Below, in pieces: positions 30,877 to 39,241 of a DNA stretch of 39,333 bases. Under the pieces are notes generated by a model, which saw only the letters and a program-made list of their open reading frames with translations, was not told where the DNA came from and did not search any database. Numbering within the stretch: the first letter of the stretch is position 1; each line of letters begins with the position of its first letter. Where the stretch lies: contig MGVA01000038.1 in the NCBI GenBank assembly GCA_001800245.1, forward strand, positions 1-39,333, read 5' to 3'. Made by a program: the position numbers and the translations under genes. The stretch comes from Elusimicrobia bacterium RIFOXYA12_FULL_51_18 (lineage in GTDB: Bacteria > Elusimicrobiota > Elusimicrobia > Elusimicrobiales > UBA9959).

Positions 30877-32076
30877 TCACACTTCACCTTCTTCCTCCGA
30901 ATTTTCAAGCAGGATCTGGCCAAGGGTCAGTGTCGGAGCGCCTCGCATGTACTGTTGGACTTTTTTCCTATCTTCAATATCTTCCAGTTTTTTAACGGAG
31001 AGCACCAGTTCGTAAGTAGTGGAACTGATAGCTATCAGAACGCCTTTGAGCTCCTGCCCTTCTTTGAACGCGATCACGGAACCATATTCTTCCGCCGGGA
31101 TAAAACCATCCACCTGTTCGGAGATCTTCACCTTGGCGCCGGCTTCAGAGGCGGACACAACTTTTCCCTTGAGAATGGACAAGCGGGGGAATTTCCTTTT
31201 AAGCACGTCTACGGGATTTGGAGTCAGCTGCCTTAGACCGAAAGAAATCTTCTCGTTGTCCTTGTCAATGGATAGGATCTTGCATTTTACGCGCTGGCCG
31301 CGCTTATAGGATTTGAGCGCCTCCGCCGGATTCTTCCAGTCTATGTCGCTTAAGGCGATAAAACCCTCTATCCCCTGGAACCTGACGAACAATCCGTCCG
31401 CTGCGATCTTAGCGACTACGGCCCGGACTACGCCGCCGGAGGAAACTTCGCCCAGCACCTCAGCGCGGCGGGCTTTTTCATCCTCTTCAAGGACCTGGCG
31501 CCTGGAAACCACGATCTTATGGTCCTTCTCGGAAAAGTCGGTGATATAGAACTTTATTTTGGCGTTGGCGGGCAGGTAATGTTTATGCGCACCGCCGATC
31601 TCCGAAAGGGAAAGGGGCATAAAAGCCCTGAGACCGGAAAGATCCACCATATAGCCTCCCTTCACCACACCCGTGACGCGCCCTTTCACGCGCTCTTTAG
31701 CCTTAAACATTTCCTTGGCCCACTGAACCGCCACCTTTTCCATGGCTTTCCGATGGGAAAGGACCGTGTGCTCTCCGCCCTTATGTTCCAGTATAGCCAT
31801 AACTTCGGCGCCGATCTCCGGCAATTTCTCATCCTGGAAATCGGAAACGGGGATAACGGCCTCTTTTTTTTCGCCTATGTCCACAAGGATGTGCTCCGCG
31901 GTAACCTGGATGACCCGGACTTTTACCATGTCCCTGGAATATATTTTTTTAGAAACTTCCCCCTCGTCTTTCAACAGTTCCTCCATCGACATTTCCTCTT
32001 CGGCGCGGGCAGCGGTCTCCTTTTTTTCCGAATTTTCCCCGGCGCCCGGGTTCTGATGGTTTTCATTTGTTTCCAT
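30877..32076 (-). CDS. rpsA: 30S ribosomal protein S1 (four S1 domains)
   Basis: A 399-residue S1 protein that brings mRNA to the 30S subunit. After an acidic N-terminus come four S1/OB domains at about 50-115, 128-198, 216-283 and 300-370; typical strands are RVTGVVKGGYMVDLSGLRAF and VVAKIAADGLFVRFQGIEGF. E. coli S1 has six domains; four is usual in several other phyla. GGAGG is about 13 nt upstream, overlapping the plsC stop. cmk-plsC-rpsA order recalls the widespread cmk-rpsA linkage. Confidence 0.92.
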   Translation of the reverse strand: METNENHQNPGAGENSEKKETAARAEEEMSMEELLKDEGEVSKKIYSRDMVKVRVIQVTAEHILVDIGEKKEAVIPVSDFQDEKLPEIGAEVMAILEHKGGEHTVLSHRKAMEKVAVQWAKEMFKAKERVKGRVTGVVKGGYMVDLSGLRAFMPLSLSEIGGAHKHYLPANAKIKFYITDFSEKDHKIVVSRRQVLEEDEKARRAEVLGEVSSGGVVRAVVAKIAADGLFVRFQGIEGFIALSDIDWKNPAEALKSYKRGQRVKCKILSIDKDNEKISFGLRQLTPNPVDVLKRKFPRLSILKGKVVSASEAGAKVKISEQVDGFIPAEEYGSVIAFKEGQELKGVLIAISSTTYELVLSVKKLEDIEDRKKVQQYMRGAPTLTLGQILLENSEEEGEV

Positions 32077-32084
32077 GGCGGTAC

Positions 32085-32687
32085 TTATTCCTCCGTTATG
32101 GCGAATATATCTGACATGATTGTTTGCGAAAATTCAGCGTACGCCTCTTTGCGGTCTCCCGCAGCGGCCGGGTCAAAACTTCTCGGGTTTCCGAACTTAA
32201 TAGTTATTTTACCTAATTTTGAGAAATTTTCGGCGTTAAAAATCCTGACCGGCAGCACTGGAGCCCCGGTCTTATGGGCGAGCATGGCCACACCGAGTTT
32301 CGGCTTCAACTGACGGCCCTTAGACCTGGTACCCTCGGGGAAAAGCACCAGGCAGCCACCGTTCTTAAGCACGTCTATTCCGCCGCGCAGCGCGCTCATG
32401 TCCCCTCCTTCGCGGCGTCTATCCACCGGGATCCCTTTCCAGCTCAAAAAAAGACGGCCTAGAAACGGGAATGCGAAAACCTCTTTTTTTGCCATGATGG
32501 CGGCTGGACGCACCGGAACGACATGGGACATCAAAGCGGGCGGGTCGGCGTTGGAAACATGATTGGCGACTATGATCACCGACCCCGCCTTAGGGATCCG
32601 TTCCAGGCCGGTTACCGTTATTCGGTTGAAAATCCTGAAAAAAACACGGACCAGAAAAAGAAAAGACCGGATCGATATCCCGGCCAT
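32085..32687 (-). CDS. plsC: 1-acyl-sn-glycerol-3-phosphate acyltransferase PlsC
   Basis: About 200 residues. It adds the second acyl chain to lysophosphatidic acid, completing the PlsY/GpsA pathway encoded on the left of the window. The catalytic HX4D is in NHVSNADP, the glycerol-phosphate motif is FPEGTRS, and a hydrophobic N-terminal segment anchors it to the membrane. ATG 32687 overlaps the cmk stop by 1 nt (TGATG); an in-frame ATG 32708 with GGAG about 11 nt upstream is an equally possible start. Confidence 0.92.
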   Translation of the reverse strand: MAGISIRSFLFLVRVFFRIFNRITVTGLERIPKAGSVIIVANHVSNADPPALMSHVVPVRPAAIMAKKEVFAFPFLGRLFLSWKGIPVDRRREGGDMSALRGGIDVLKNGGCLVLFPEGTRSKGRQLKPKLGVAMLAHKTGAPVLPVRIFNAENFSKLGKITIKFGNPRSFDPAAAGDRKEAYAEFSQTIMSDIFAITEE

Positions 32688-33373
32688 CAGGCCATAGCTT
32701 GGGCGCATAGCCTGAGTATCTCCACAACCACCTGGTCCCGGTCCAGACTGGTAGAGTCCATATAGTGGCCGCCTTCGGCCTGTTTCAGGGGATTATTCTT
32801 TCGCCGGGAGTCCTGATCGTCCCGCTTGATTATAAAATCCAATATCTCAGCGTAATCCGCTTCAAGGCCCTGGCCCCGAAGCTGTCCTACGCGGCGCAAC
32901 GCCCTGGCCTCCGGGGAGGCGTCGAGATAAATCTTTACCTCGGCGTCGGGAAAAACATTGGTGCCGATATCGCGGCCTTCCATAACCACGCCGCCTTCGG
33001 CGCCGATGCCGCGCTGCATGTCGCGCATGAACTTGCGGACCCCGGCGAACTTTGAGACGAAACTGGAAGCTTTAGCCACCGTCTCATCCGTTATCTCGCG
33101 ATCAAGGGGGACCCCGTCCACGCAGAGCTGCGGTTCCGGGGTATCGGAAGGCTTAAGTTCCCATCTGGCGGCAAGCGCCATTCTCATGAGGCCGGACTCA
33201 TCTTCCAGATTTGCGCCCGCGGCGAGCGCTTTCCACGCCAGCGCCCGGTACATCTTACCGGTGCTGATAAAGCTGTAGTTGAGTTTTGCGGCGACCATCC
33301 TGCCTACGGTGGATTTACCGACGCCGGCCGGCCCGTCTATGGCAATGATGATTCCCCTGGAGCGTTTGAGCAT
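32687..33373 (-). CDS. cmk: Cytidylate kinase
   Basis: A 228-residue CMP/dCMP kinase. The P-loop is GPAGVGKST, STGKMYRALA binds the base, MEGRDIGTNVFPDA is the conserved central motif, and KRDDQDSRRKNNPL the lid. ATG 33373 is preferred; a TTG at 33394 would add seven residues. A GCTTCA/TGAAGC hairpin lies in the short gap to the upstream kinase gene. Confidence 0.95.
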   Translation of the reverse strand: MLKRSRGIIIAIDGPAGVGKSTVGRMVAAKLNYSFISTGKMYRALAWKALAAGANLEDESGLMRMALAARWELKPSDTPEPQLCVDGVPLDREITDETVAKASSFVSKFAGVRKFMRDMQRGIGAEGGVVMEGRDIGTNVFPDAEVKIYLDASPEARALRRVGQLRGQGLEADYAEILDFIIKRDDQDSRRKNNPLKQAEGGHYMDSTSLDRDQVVVEILRLCAQAMA

Positions 33374-33401
33374 TTTGAATTGACTAAGCTTCAACTGAAG
33401 C

Positions 33402-34124
33402 TCAGTGTTTGGCGACTGTGATCTTGTTCGGAAGATTGGCTTTGTTATCCATGCCCATCTTCCTGAGCGGACGAACCCACTTCGTAAAATTGGACGGTTT
33501 GAGCGAGTATTCGTTCACAAGGCGCACAACTTCGCTTATCGGCTGAAAATTCTCCCAGTTAAGGCGAAGTATTCTGACCCCGGCGGCCTCCATTTCATCG
33601 ATAAACTGGTAGTAATTTTCCTGGAGGCTTTTCAAATAATCGGCCTCGATGGCTTTTTCCATGTTCCGACCGCGGGAATTTATCCTTTCTATGGAAGTCT
33701 CCACCCGGCAGTCAAGGAATATCAGAAGTTGCGGGAATACAAGCTCGCGCAGGACCATGTTGTCAAAAAGATCCAGATAAGTGTTGTAGTCCATGTCGCT
33801 GATTATCTTGTCCGGATGCTGGTTAAGCATGCGCGCGAAAATAGTATCTTCCCAGATGGTCCTGTCCTGCACCACACCGCGGATCTTTCCCAGACTTATC
33901 CTGGAGACAAATTCCCTATGCTGGCGGAACCGGTGATTTAAAAGCCAGACCTGCATGATGGTGCCGTATTTCTTCATATCGCCGTAAAAATTTTCAAGAT
34001 AAGGGTTCCCGCCCACTTCTTCCAGCACGGGCTCAAAATTCAGGGCTTTGGCCAATTCCATGGTAAGCGTCGACTTACCTACGCCGATAAGACCCGCTAT
34101 GCCGATGTAACCTTCTGCGAACAT
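33402..34124 (-). CDS. Deoxynucleoside kinase (dCK/dGK family)
   Basis: A 240-residue salvage kinase that phosphorylates deoxynucleosides. It has the P-loop GLIGVGKST at 11-19, the LEEVGGNPYLENFY substrate region, the DRTIWEDTIFARML motif (variant of the ERS motif) and the lid RINSRGRNMEKA. Substrate preference cannot be told. The C-terminal 30 residues after YSLKPSNFTKW are a basic extension. AAGGAAGG lies about 8 nt upstream. With nrdD, dut and cmk nearby, dNTP supply genes flank the terminus on one side. Confidence 0.9.
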   Translation of the reverse strand: MFAEGYIGIAGLIGVGKSTLTMELAKALNFEPVLEEVGGNPYLENFYGDMKKYGTIMQVWLLNHRFRQHREFVSRISLGKIRGVVQDRTIWEDTIFARMLNQHPDKIISDMDYNTYLDLFDNMVLRELVFPQLLIFLDCRVETSIERINSRGRNMEKAIEADYLKSLQENYYQFIDEMEAAGVRILRLNWENFQPISEVVRLVNEYSLKPSNFTKWVRPLRKMGMDNKANLPNKITVAKH

Positions 34125-34186
34125 AAAAACACCTTCCTTTTTCCCGCGCGGGATGATACTGAAATCAAATCCGTGGCAGTAAGACC

Positions 34187-35263
34187 CTATTTTTCCTGAT
34201 CTATGCCTTTTATGGCCAGCAGAACGTCGTCAGGATTGGACGCCGCCTGAATAATATCGTCAAGTTTAGCCAGACCGGCTTTGTGCAGAGCGACCAGCGA
34301 CTGATTAAAGGATTGCATGCCGTAGAACGCGCCCTTCGCAATGGCCTGATTGATGGGTTCTATATTATTCTCGGCTATCATTTTCCTGATGTGCGCCGTA
34401 CCGGTCAGAACTTCCACAGCCGGTATGCGCCCGCCCTGCGTACAGGGCAGGAGACGCTGTGAGACGATGCCTCTGATAGTTTCCGCCAGTTGCACGCGCA
34501 CCTGAGCCTGCTGGTGCGGCGGATAAAGGTCCACGATCCTTGAAATAGTCTGGACCGTGTTTACGGTATGCATGGTGGCAAAGACCAGGTGTCCGGTCTC
34601 GGCGGCGGTTATAGCCGCCTTCGTGGTCTCCAGATCGCGCATCTCTCCGACCAGAATAATGTCCGGGTCCTGACGCATGGCGGCGCGCAAGGCGTCCACG
34701 AACGTATTGGTATCGGTTCCCACCTCACGCTGGCTGATAATGCTTTTCTTATCCGTAAAAACAAATTCTATCGGATCCTCTATGGTGATGATGTGGCTCT
34801 CCCACTGCTGATTCAAATATTCCACCATGGCGGCCAGCGTAGAAGTCTTTCCGGAGCCGGTAATGCCGGTCACCAGAATAATACCGCGTTCGTTCACCAG
34901 CAGTTTTTTAATAGAGTCCACGGGAAGCTTTAGTTCCTCAAAAGTCGGGATCTTCAACGGGATATGCCTGATGGCGACGCAGATCCTGGCCTTCTGAATA
35001 TACACGTTGAAGCGGAAGCGGCCGGATTCGCCTCCATCCACGGAAAAATCCACTTCATGTTTTTCATCAAAGATGGACCGGAGGCGGGGGTTCATCAGCG
35101 GGAAAACAATGTCCTCCACTTCCTTGACGGTCATCGTTGAGGCGTTTACCGGCGTGATGACGCCGTTTATACGCAGGCAGACCGGCGCGCCGCCCCTTAT
35201 ATGTGTGTCACTCGCCTTGTTCTGCACCATCGCTTTCAGCAGCATGTTTAAATTTATTGCCAT
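34187..35263 (-). CDS. pilT: Type IV pilus retraction ATPase PilT
   Basis: A 358-residue hexameric ATPase that depolymerises type IV pili. The Walker A is GITGSGKTS, the Asp box follows in ITIEDPIEFVF, Walker B is ILVGEMRD and the His box GHLVFATMHT. AIRHIP and the C-terminal ALHKAGLAKLDD fit PilT. AAGGAAAG is just upstream of ATG 35263. It lies alone among cell-division genes, without pilB or pilC; the prepilin at the right edge may belong to the same system. Confidence 0.94.
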   Translation of the reverse strand: MAINLNMLLKAMVQNKASDTHIRGGAPVCLRINGVITPVNASTMTVKEVEDIVFPLMNPRLRSIFDEKHEVDFSVDGGESGRFRFNVYIQKARICVAIRHIPLKIPTFEELKLPVDSIKKLLVNERGIILVTGITGSGKTSTLAAMVEYLNQQWESHIITIEDPIEFVFTDKKSIISQREVGTDTNTFVDALRAAMRQDPDIILVGEMRDLETTKAAITAAETGHLVFATMHTVNTVQTISRIVDLYPPHQQAQVRVQLAETIRGIVSQRLLPCTQGGRIPAVEVLTGTAHIRKMIAENNIEPINQAIAKGAFYGMQSFNQSLVALHKAGLAKLDDIIQAASNPDDVLLAIKGIDQEK

Positions 35264-35322
35264 ACTTTCCTTGCCTTGTTATTTAAAGAAGGGCCCAAAC
35301 CGTCCCATGAAACCGCCGGCCA

Positions 35323-36477
35323 TCACTTAAGCTTGCGCCCGCCCGTCTTGCGTCTCATAAAAGCGGGTCTGTCCAGATCATCATCGGACATGCCGGAATT
35401 CATCATATTCGGTCCGCCGAAATTATCAAAAAAATCATCAGCGGGGCGGGGACGTTTTTTACGGCGATGCCTTTCCAGGTCCACGGTAAGATCATTTTTG
35501 GGACGCGAGGGAAATCCCGTGGCGATCACGGTTATTTTCAAATCCCCACCCATGGAATCATCATCCGCCTGTCCGAACTTTATAAATGCGTCCGGGTTTG
35601 AGGACTTCCTTATATATTCCATAGCTTCCTGGATCTCCGCGAGCTTGAGATTCCTGGCGCTGGTAAAGCTGACCAAAATCCCCCTGGCCCCGTCTATTAC
35701 GGCATTCTCAAGCATCGGAGATCGTATGGCCTGGGAAGCCGCTTCCAGATGCCGTTTTTCCCCGGAAGCCTGGCCGATGCCTATCAAAGCTTCGCCTGAT
35801 TTGGTCATAATCTTGCGCACATCCTGAAAATCCACATTAATAAGGCCCGCGGTGGTGATAACATCGGCAATACCCTGAATAGCCTGCCTGAGGACGTCGT
35901 CGGCTATGCGATAAGCCTCCGTCGCCGCGGTATCTCCGCCTACTATCTCGCGAAGGCGGTCGTTGGGGATCACCAGCAGGGAATCGACATGTTTGCGCAT
36001 CTCGTGTATCCCCTGATCGGCCTGGTTTGCCCGCACTGTGCCTTCAAATTCGAACGGCCGGGTGACCACGCCTATAACCAGGGCCGTGGAAAGTTCCTTG
36101 GCGATCTGGGCGACTACCGGCGCCGCGCCTGTGCCGGTTCCCCCGCCCATACCGGCGGTTATAAAGATCAGATCCGCGTCGAGCACGGCTTCTTTGATAA
36201 GGTCCACGGATTCCAGCGCCGCTTCGCGGCCCCGGGCCGGGTCGCCGCCGACGCCGAGGCCCTTTGTAAGATTTTCACCTATCTGAATGCGGTTCGAGGC
36301 CTTATTGCGGCGGAGATCCTGCGCATCGGTATTGAGAGCGATGAAATCCACCATGCGGATATCGGCTTCCACCATCCTGTTAACGGCGTTGCCGCCGCCG
36401 CCGCCCACTCCAATAACTTTTATCCTGGCTTCTTTATCCTGAAAATCACCGTTGTATCTGATTCTGGTTTCAGTCAT
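35323..36477 (-). CDS. ftsZ: Cell division protein FtsZ
   Basis: A 384-residue tubulin-like GTPase that forms the Z ring. The nucleotide-binding domain has VGVGGGGGNAVNRM and the signature GGGTGTGAAP; the T7 loop NVDFQDVR with its catalytic Asp is present. The C-terminus after a basic/proline linker ends in the conserved peptide DDLDRPAFMRR (usual DxPAFLRR) that binds FtsA. There is no evident Shine-Dalgarno; ATG 36477 lies 79 nt after ftsA. Confidence 0.97.
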   Translation of the reverse strand: MTETRIRYNGDFQDKEARIKVIGVGGGGGNAVNRMVEADIRMVDFIALNTDAQDLRRNKASNRIQIGENLTKGLGVGGDPARGREAALESVDLIKEAVLDADLIFITAGMGGGTGTGAAPVVAQIAKELSTALVIGVVTRPFEFEGTVRANQADQGIHEMRKHVDSLLVIPNDRLREIVGGDTAATEAYRIADDVLRQAIQGIADVITTAGLINVDFQDVRKIMTKSGEALIGIGQASGEKRHLEAASQAIRSPMLENAVIDGARGILVSFTSARNLKLAEIQEAMEYIRKSSNPDAFIKFGQADDDSMGGDLKITVIATGFPSRPKNDLTVDLERHRRKKRPRPADDFFDNFGGPNMMNSGMSDDDLDRPAFMRRKTGGRKLK

Positions 36478-36556
36478 ATGAAGATAAAACCGCCGGACCG
36501 CTGGTCAGCGCCGAAAAAACAAATCCCTTCTTTTTTCCGCCGGGCCGGTTGCCCGG

Positions 36557-37789
36557 CTAGAACAGGTCCTTTACCCAGCGCCACCAGGCGGCCGGGATCA
36601 TGGCCGGCCGGCGCGACACGGCCGGTTCGTTGGCCCAAGGCTTGAGATATTGATAACACACGAGACCGATCGCGGAAGTATAAGTCTGATTAAGGTACTC
36701 TTCCGGACACTCTATTATGTCCGGCCGGGCGAAACCGGGCCTTGCCTGTTTAAGTTCCAGCAATTGTTCCGCGGCCTCGTTCATACCTTTCAAGAGCGAA
36801 GCGCCGCCGGTCAAGATCGCTCCTCCCGGCAGATCGGAAGAATTGCAGTTCTGCAGGAAAGTGTTTATTCTCTCGAACGTTTCTTCGGTCCGGGGCTGAA
36901 CATAATCCAGCAGATCGCGGGCTTTTATCTCTTTTTTTGTCCTCGCGTCAAGGCCGGTAATGCTTATCACCCGGTCTTCTTCCACCAGGCTTGAGAGAAC
37001 GGCGCCGTGTTTTTCCTTGATCTCCTGGGCGGTCGCCAGGGAAGTCCCAAGGCCGTAAGCGATGTCGCGTGTAACATGATCTCCGCCAAGAGGGATTTCA
37101 TTGGAAAACCGGAGACTGCCCTCGTAATACACCCCGACGGCGGTGGTCTGGCCGCCTATATCTATAAGCAGACAGCCAAGATCTTTTTCCTCCGGAGAGA
37201 CCACCAGTTCGCCTATAGCCAGCAGATTATAGACGGTATCAACCACCCTAAAACCGGCCTGGGACACCGATTTCATCAAATTATTTATGTGGGAACTTTG
37301 CGCGGTGACGATGTGGACGCTTACTTCCAGAAGCGCGCCCTCCATCCCCACTGGATTGGGGACGCCGCGCTGCCGGTCCAGAGAAAACCCCTGGGGGATG
37401 ACATGCAATATTTCCCTGTCGGACTGGACAGGGATCGCCTTGGCGTTTTCTATAACGTTGGAAACATCTTCGGCGGTTATTTCCTTGTCGGCGCGGGCGA
37501 TATTATAAGCTCCGCGATTGTTGAAAGTCTGAATATGTCCGCCGCGCACGCCCAAATAAACCTCGCCGACTATCTCTTTGGCTTTTTCTTCAGCCTGCTC
37601 CATTACGTTGGCGATCGCGCGCTGCGTTTCAAGGATATTTACAACAACGCCGCCTTTAAGACCCTTACAGGGAACGGACGCCCCGGCGAGTATCCTTATT
37701 TTTTCAGACTCGGCATCATGCTCGGCCAAAACGCAGGTTACCCGGCTTGACCCCATGTCAAGGCCGGCTACGATGTCTGACTTTGCCAT
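36557..37789 (-). CDS. ftsA: Cell division protein FtsA
   Basis: A 410-residue actin-like protein that tethers FtsZ to the membrane. It begins with DIVAGLDMGSSRVTCV (phosphate 1), has DIGGQTTAVGVY (phosphate 2) and TGGASLLKGM (adenosine site), and ends in an amphipathic helix WWRWVKDLF, the membrane anchor. ATG 37789 is chosen: GGAG lies about 8 nt upstream, and the longer reading to 37843 adds a Gly/Pro tail. Confidence 0.96.
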   Translation of the reverse strand: MAKSDIVAGLDMGSSRVTCVLAEHDAESEKIRILAGASVPCKGLKGGVVVNILETQRAIANVMEQAEEKAKEIVGEVYLGVRGGHIQTFNNRGAYNIARADKEITAEDVSNVIENAKAIPVQSDREILHVIPQGFSLDRQRGVPNPVGMEGALLEVSVHIVTAQSSHINNLMKSVSQAGFRVVDTVYNLLAIGELVVSPEEKDLGCLLIDIGGQTTAVGVYYEGSLRFSNEIPLGGDHVTRDIAYGLGTSLATAQEIKEKHGAVLSSLVEEDRVISITGLDARTKKEIKARDLLDYVQPRTEETFERINTFLQNCNSSDLPGGAILTGGASLLKGMNEAAEQLLELKQARPGFARPDIIECPEEYLNQTYTSAIGLVCYQYLKPWANEPAVSRRPAMIPAAWWRWVKDLF

Positions 37790-37988
37790 ATGAACGCTCC
37801 GGGGAAAGAAATTAGCGGCGCCCCCTCCCGGGGATCCGGCCACAGGCGGGGACCGCCGCTGCGGTTCCCCCTACGCTTAAAAAACATAGCGCCTGATACG
37901 GCGCCTACGCAAGTATTGGAAGAGTATGCGCCGGCGAAACAGCGAACAAATCTTAGTGCCGGCTAATCCCGCCGTTTTCCTATTCTAC
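37790..37988. other. ftsQ-ftsA spacer with interspersed repeat
   Basis: The 199-nt gap contains GC-rich inverted sequence at 37820-37870 and, at 37897-37919, a 23-base segment that matches the 48-bp repeat unit of the peptidase gene (29743-29765 side) at 22 positions. No gene is seen. Confidence 0.6.
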
Positions 37989-38795
37989 TTAAATATCGGT
38001 CAATTTAGAAACAAAAATTTTCCCATCCCTGAAATACCGGAAATCCACTTTTAACGGCCCCTTTATCTTCCGGGCGGCGTCCGGAAGAACTTCGTTAAGC
38101 CGTATAATCTTGTCCTTCGTAAACGCGAACTCCCCCCATAACACCTCAACACTGCTCTCCAGGGTAAGCCGGCAGGACTCCGCAAGGCTGCGGTATTCAA
38201 GTTTTATCGGCCGGGAAGGGAATTCGGAGGCCATGGCCCTCAACTCCTTTAAAAACCCGGCAAAACGTCCCAAAGACAAGCCGGGACCGGAATAGACGTC
38301 TGTTTCAAAAATATCGGCAGGATCGGGCCCGTAACATTCCGCAAGCAAGCGTCCGCTCTCGGAAAGGTAAAAAATTTCCCCACCGTTAAGCCGGACCTTG
38401 GCGACCACGTTTTCCGATTCCGCGCGCACGCTCACGCGGCCGCTTATGAAGTTTCTTCTAACTTCCACGCGGCTCAAAGCGGGATAGCTGTTTTTAAGGC
38501 CGGCGGAAAAAATCTCGGCTTCCCCGGAAGAAAAAGGCCCGCCTAATTTATCCGACATCCGACGTGAAATTTCAGCCGAAATATCTTCCGAAGGGCTTCG
38601 CACCGACAAGCTTTTAACGGTAAAGGCAAACAATCCGCCCATCGGCAGACGACAGGCCAATCTGGAGGCAAGAAAACCGCAGTATCCCAGGACCCCGGCG
38701 AGAAGGAACACGGACATGGCTAAGCCGGATTTTTTCAATAAGCGATTACGAACTTTCAGCCGCACTTTAATCCTGTATTTTTTTTCCGCCGCCAT
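37989..38795 (-). CDS. ftsQ: Cell division protein FtsQ/DivIB
   Basis: A 268-residue single-span divisome protein. A basic cytoplasmic tail (MAAEKKYRIKVRLKVRNRL) is followed by one membrane segment (about 24-46), a POTRA-like domain at about 58-122 (FTVKSLSVRSPSEDI, then SYPALSRVEVRRNF) and the beta domain. It sits directly upstream of ftsA and ftsZ, as expected. No Shine-Dalgarno is present and the -10 element is only 6 nt before the ATG. Confidence 0.87.
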   Translation of the reverse strand: MAAEKKYRIKVRLKVRNRLLKKSGLAMSVFLLAGVLGYCGFLASRLACRLPMGGLFAFTVKSLSVRSPSEDISAEISRRMSDKLGGPFSSGEAEIFSAGLKNSYPALSRVEVRRNFISGRVSVRAESENVVAKVRLNGGEIFYLSESGRLLAECYGPDPADIFETDVYSGPGLSLGRFAGFLKELRAMASEFPSRPIKLEYRSLAESCRLTLESSVEVLWGEFAFTKDKIIRLNEVLPDAARKIKGPLKVDFRYFRDGKIFVSKLTDI

Positions 38796-38801
38796 TCATA
38801 C

Positions 38802-38829
38802 ATTATATTTTATATTTCAAAAATCTCAA
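38802..38829 (-). promoter_or_regulatory. ftsQ promoter, leaderless layout
   Basis: On the - strand TTGAGA (38829-38824), 16-nt spacer, TATAAT (38807-38802), then 6 nt to ATG 38795. The transcript should start at the ATG. It probably drives ftsQ-ftsA-ftsZ. Confidence 0.75.
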
Positions 38830-38877
38830 AAAGGAATCCTGCTTTCCCGCCGCAGGCGGCGGGGCGGTTGGGCGAAA

Positions 38878-38906
38878 TTTGCAATGCTTCTGTTTTTTTG
38901 TATAAT
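38878..38906 (+). promoter_or_regulatory. Promoter of tRNA-Lys
   Basis: TATAAT at 38901-38906 with TTTGCA at 38878-38883 (17-nt spacer), 16 nt before the tRNA 5' end. It is divergent from the ftsQ promoter. Confidence 0.65.
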
Positions 38907-38922
38907 CTGGCTGTAGCATTTA

Positions 38923-38994
38923 GCGCCCGTAGCTCAGGGGTAGAGCATTCGCCTTTTAAGCGAGTGGCCGCGCGTTCGAATCGCGCCGGGCGCA
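38923..38994 (+). tRNA. tRNA-Lys(UUU)
   Basis: Acceptor GCGCCCG/CGGGCGC, D arm GCTC/GAGC, anticodon stem TTCGC/GCGAG with loop CTTTTAA giving anticodon TTT, T arm GCGCG-TTCGAAT-CGCGC, discriminator A. CCA is not encoded. Confidence 0.96.
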
Positions 38995-39124
38995 AATTTT
39001 GGCGTTTCCTTTTCCGGAGATTCCGCCGCAGGTGGGCGCCGTAACCACTTCACCGGTATTTAAGAGGGCCGTACGCCTTTGTCGTGACACTTGCTCAGGT
39101 AATCGGAGTTCGCGCCGGAAATAA

Positions 39125-39187
39125 GCGACGGTGCGCCAAAATCAGCCTCGCTATGCTATAGCCTTGGCGTGCAACATATTTTGTCGC
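39125..39187 (+). other. Possible hairpin leader before the prepilin gene
   Basis: GCGAC (39125-39129) pairs with GTCGC (39183-39187), and inside it CGCCAA (39134-39139) with TTGGCG (39164-39169). It lies about 55 nt before the prepilin ATG. The remaining sequence from 38995 to 39241 has no gene. Confidence 0.35.
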
Positions 39188-39241
39188 GTGCCAGGTGGTA
39201 GTTTGGGAATCAAGCCGCAAACTTTTATCTGAGGGGGCCCC

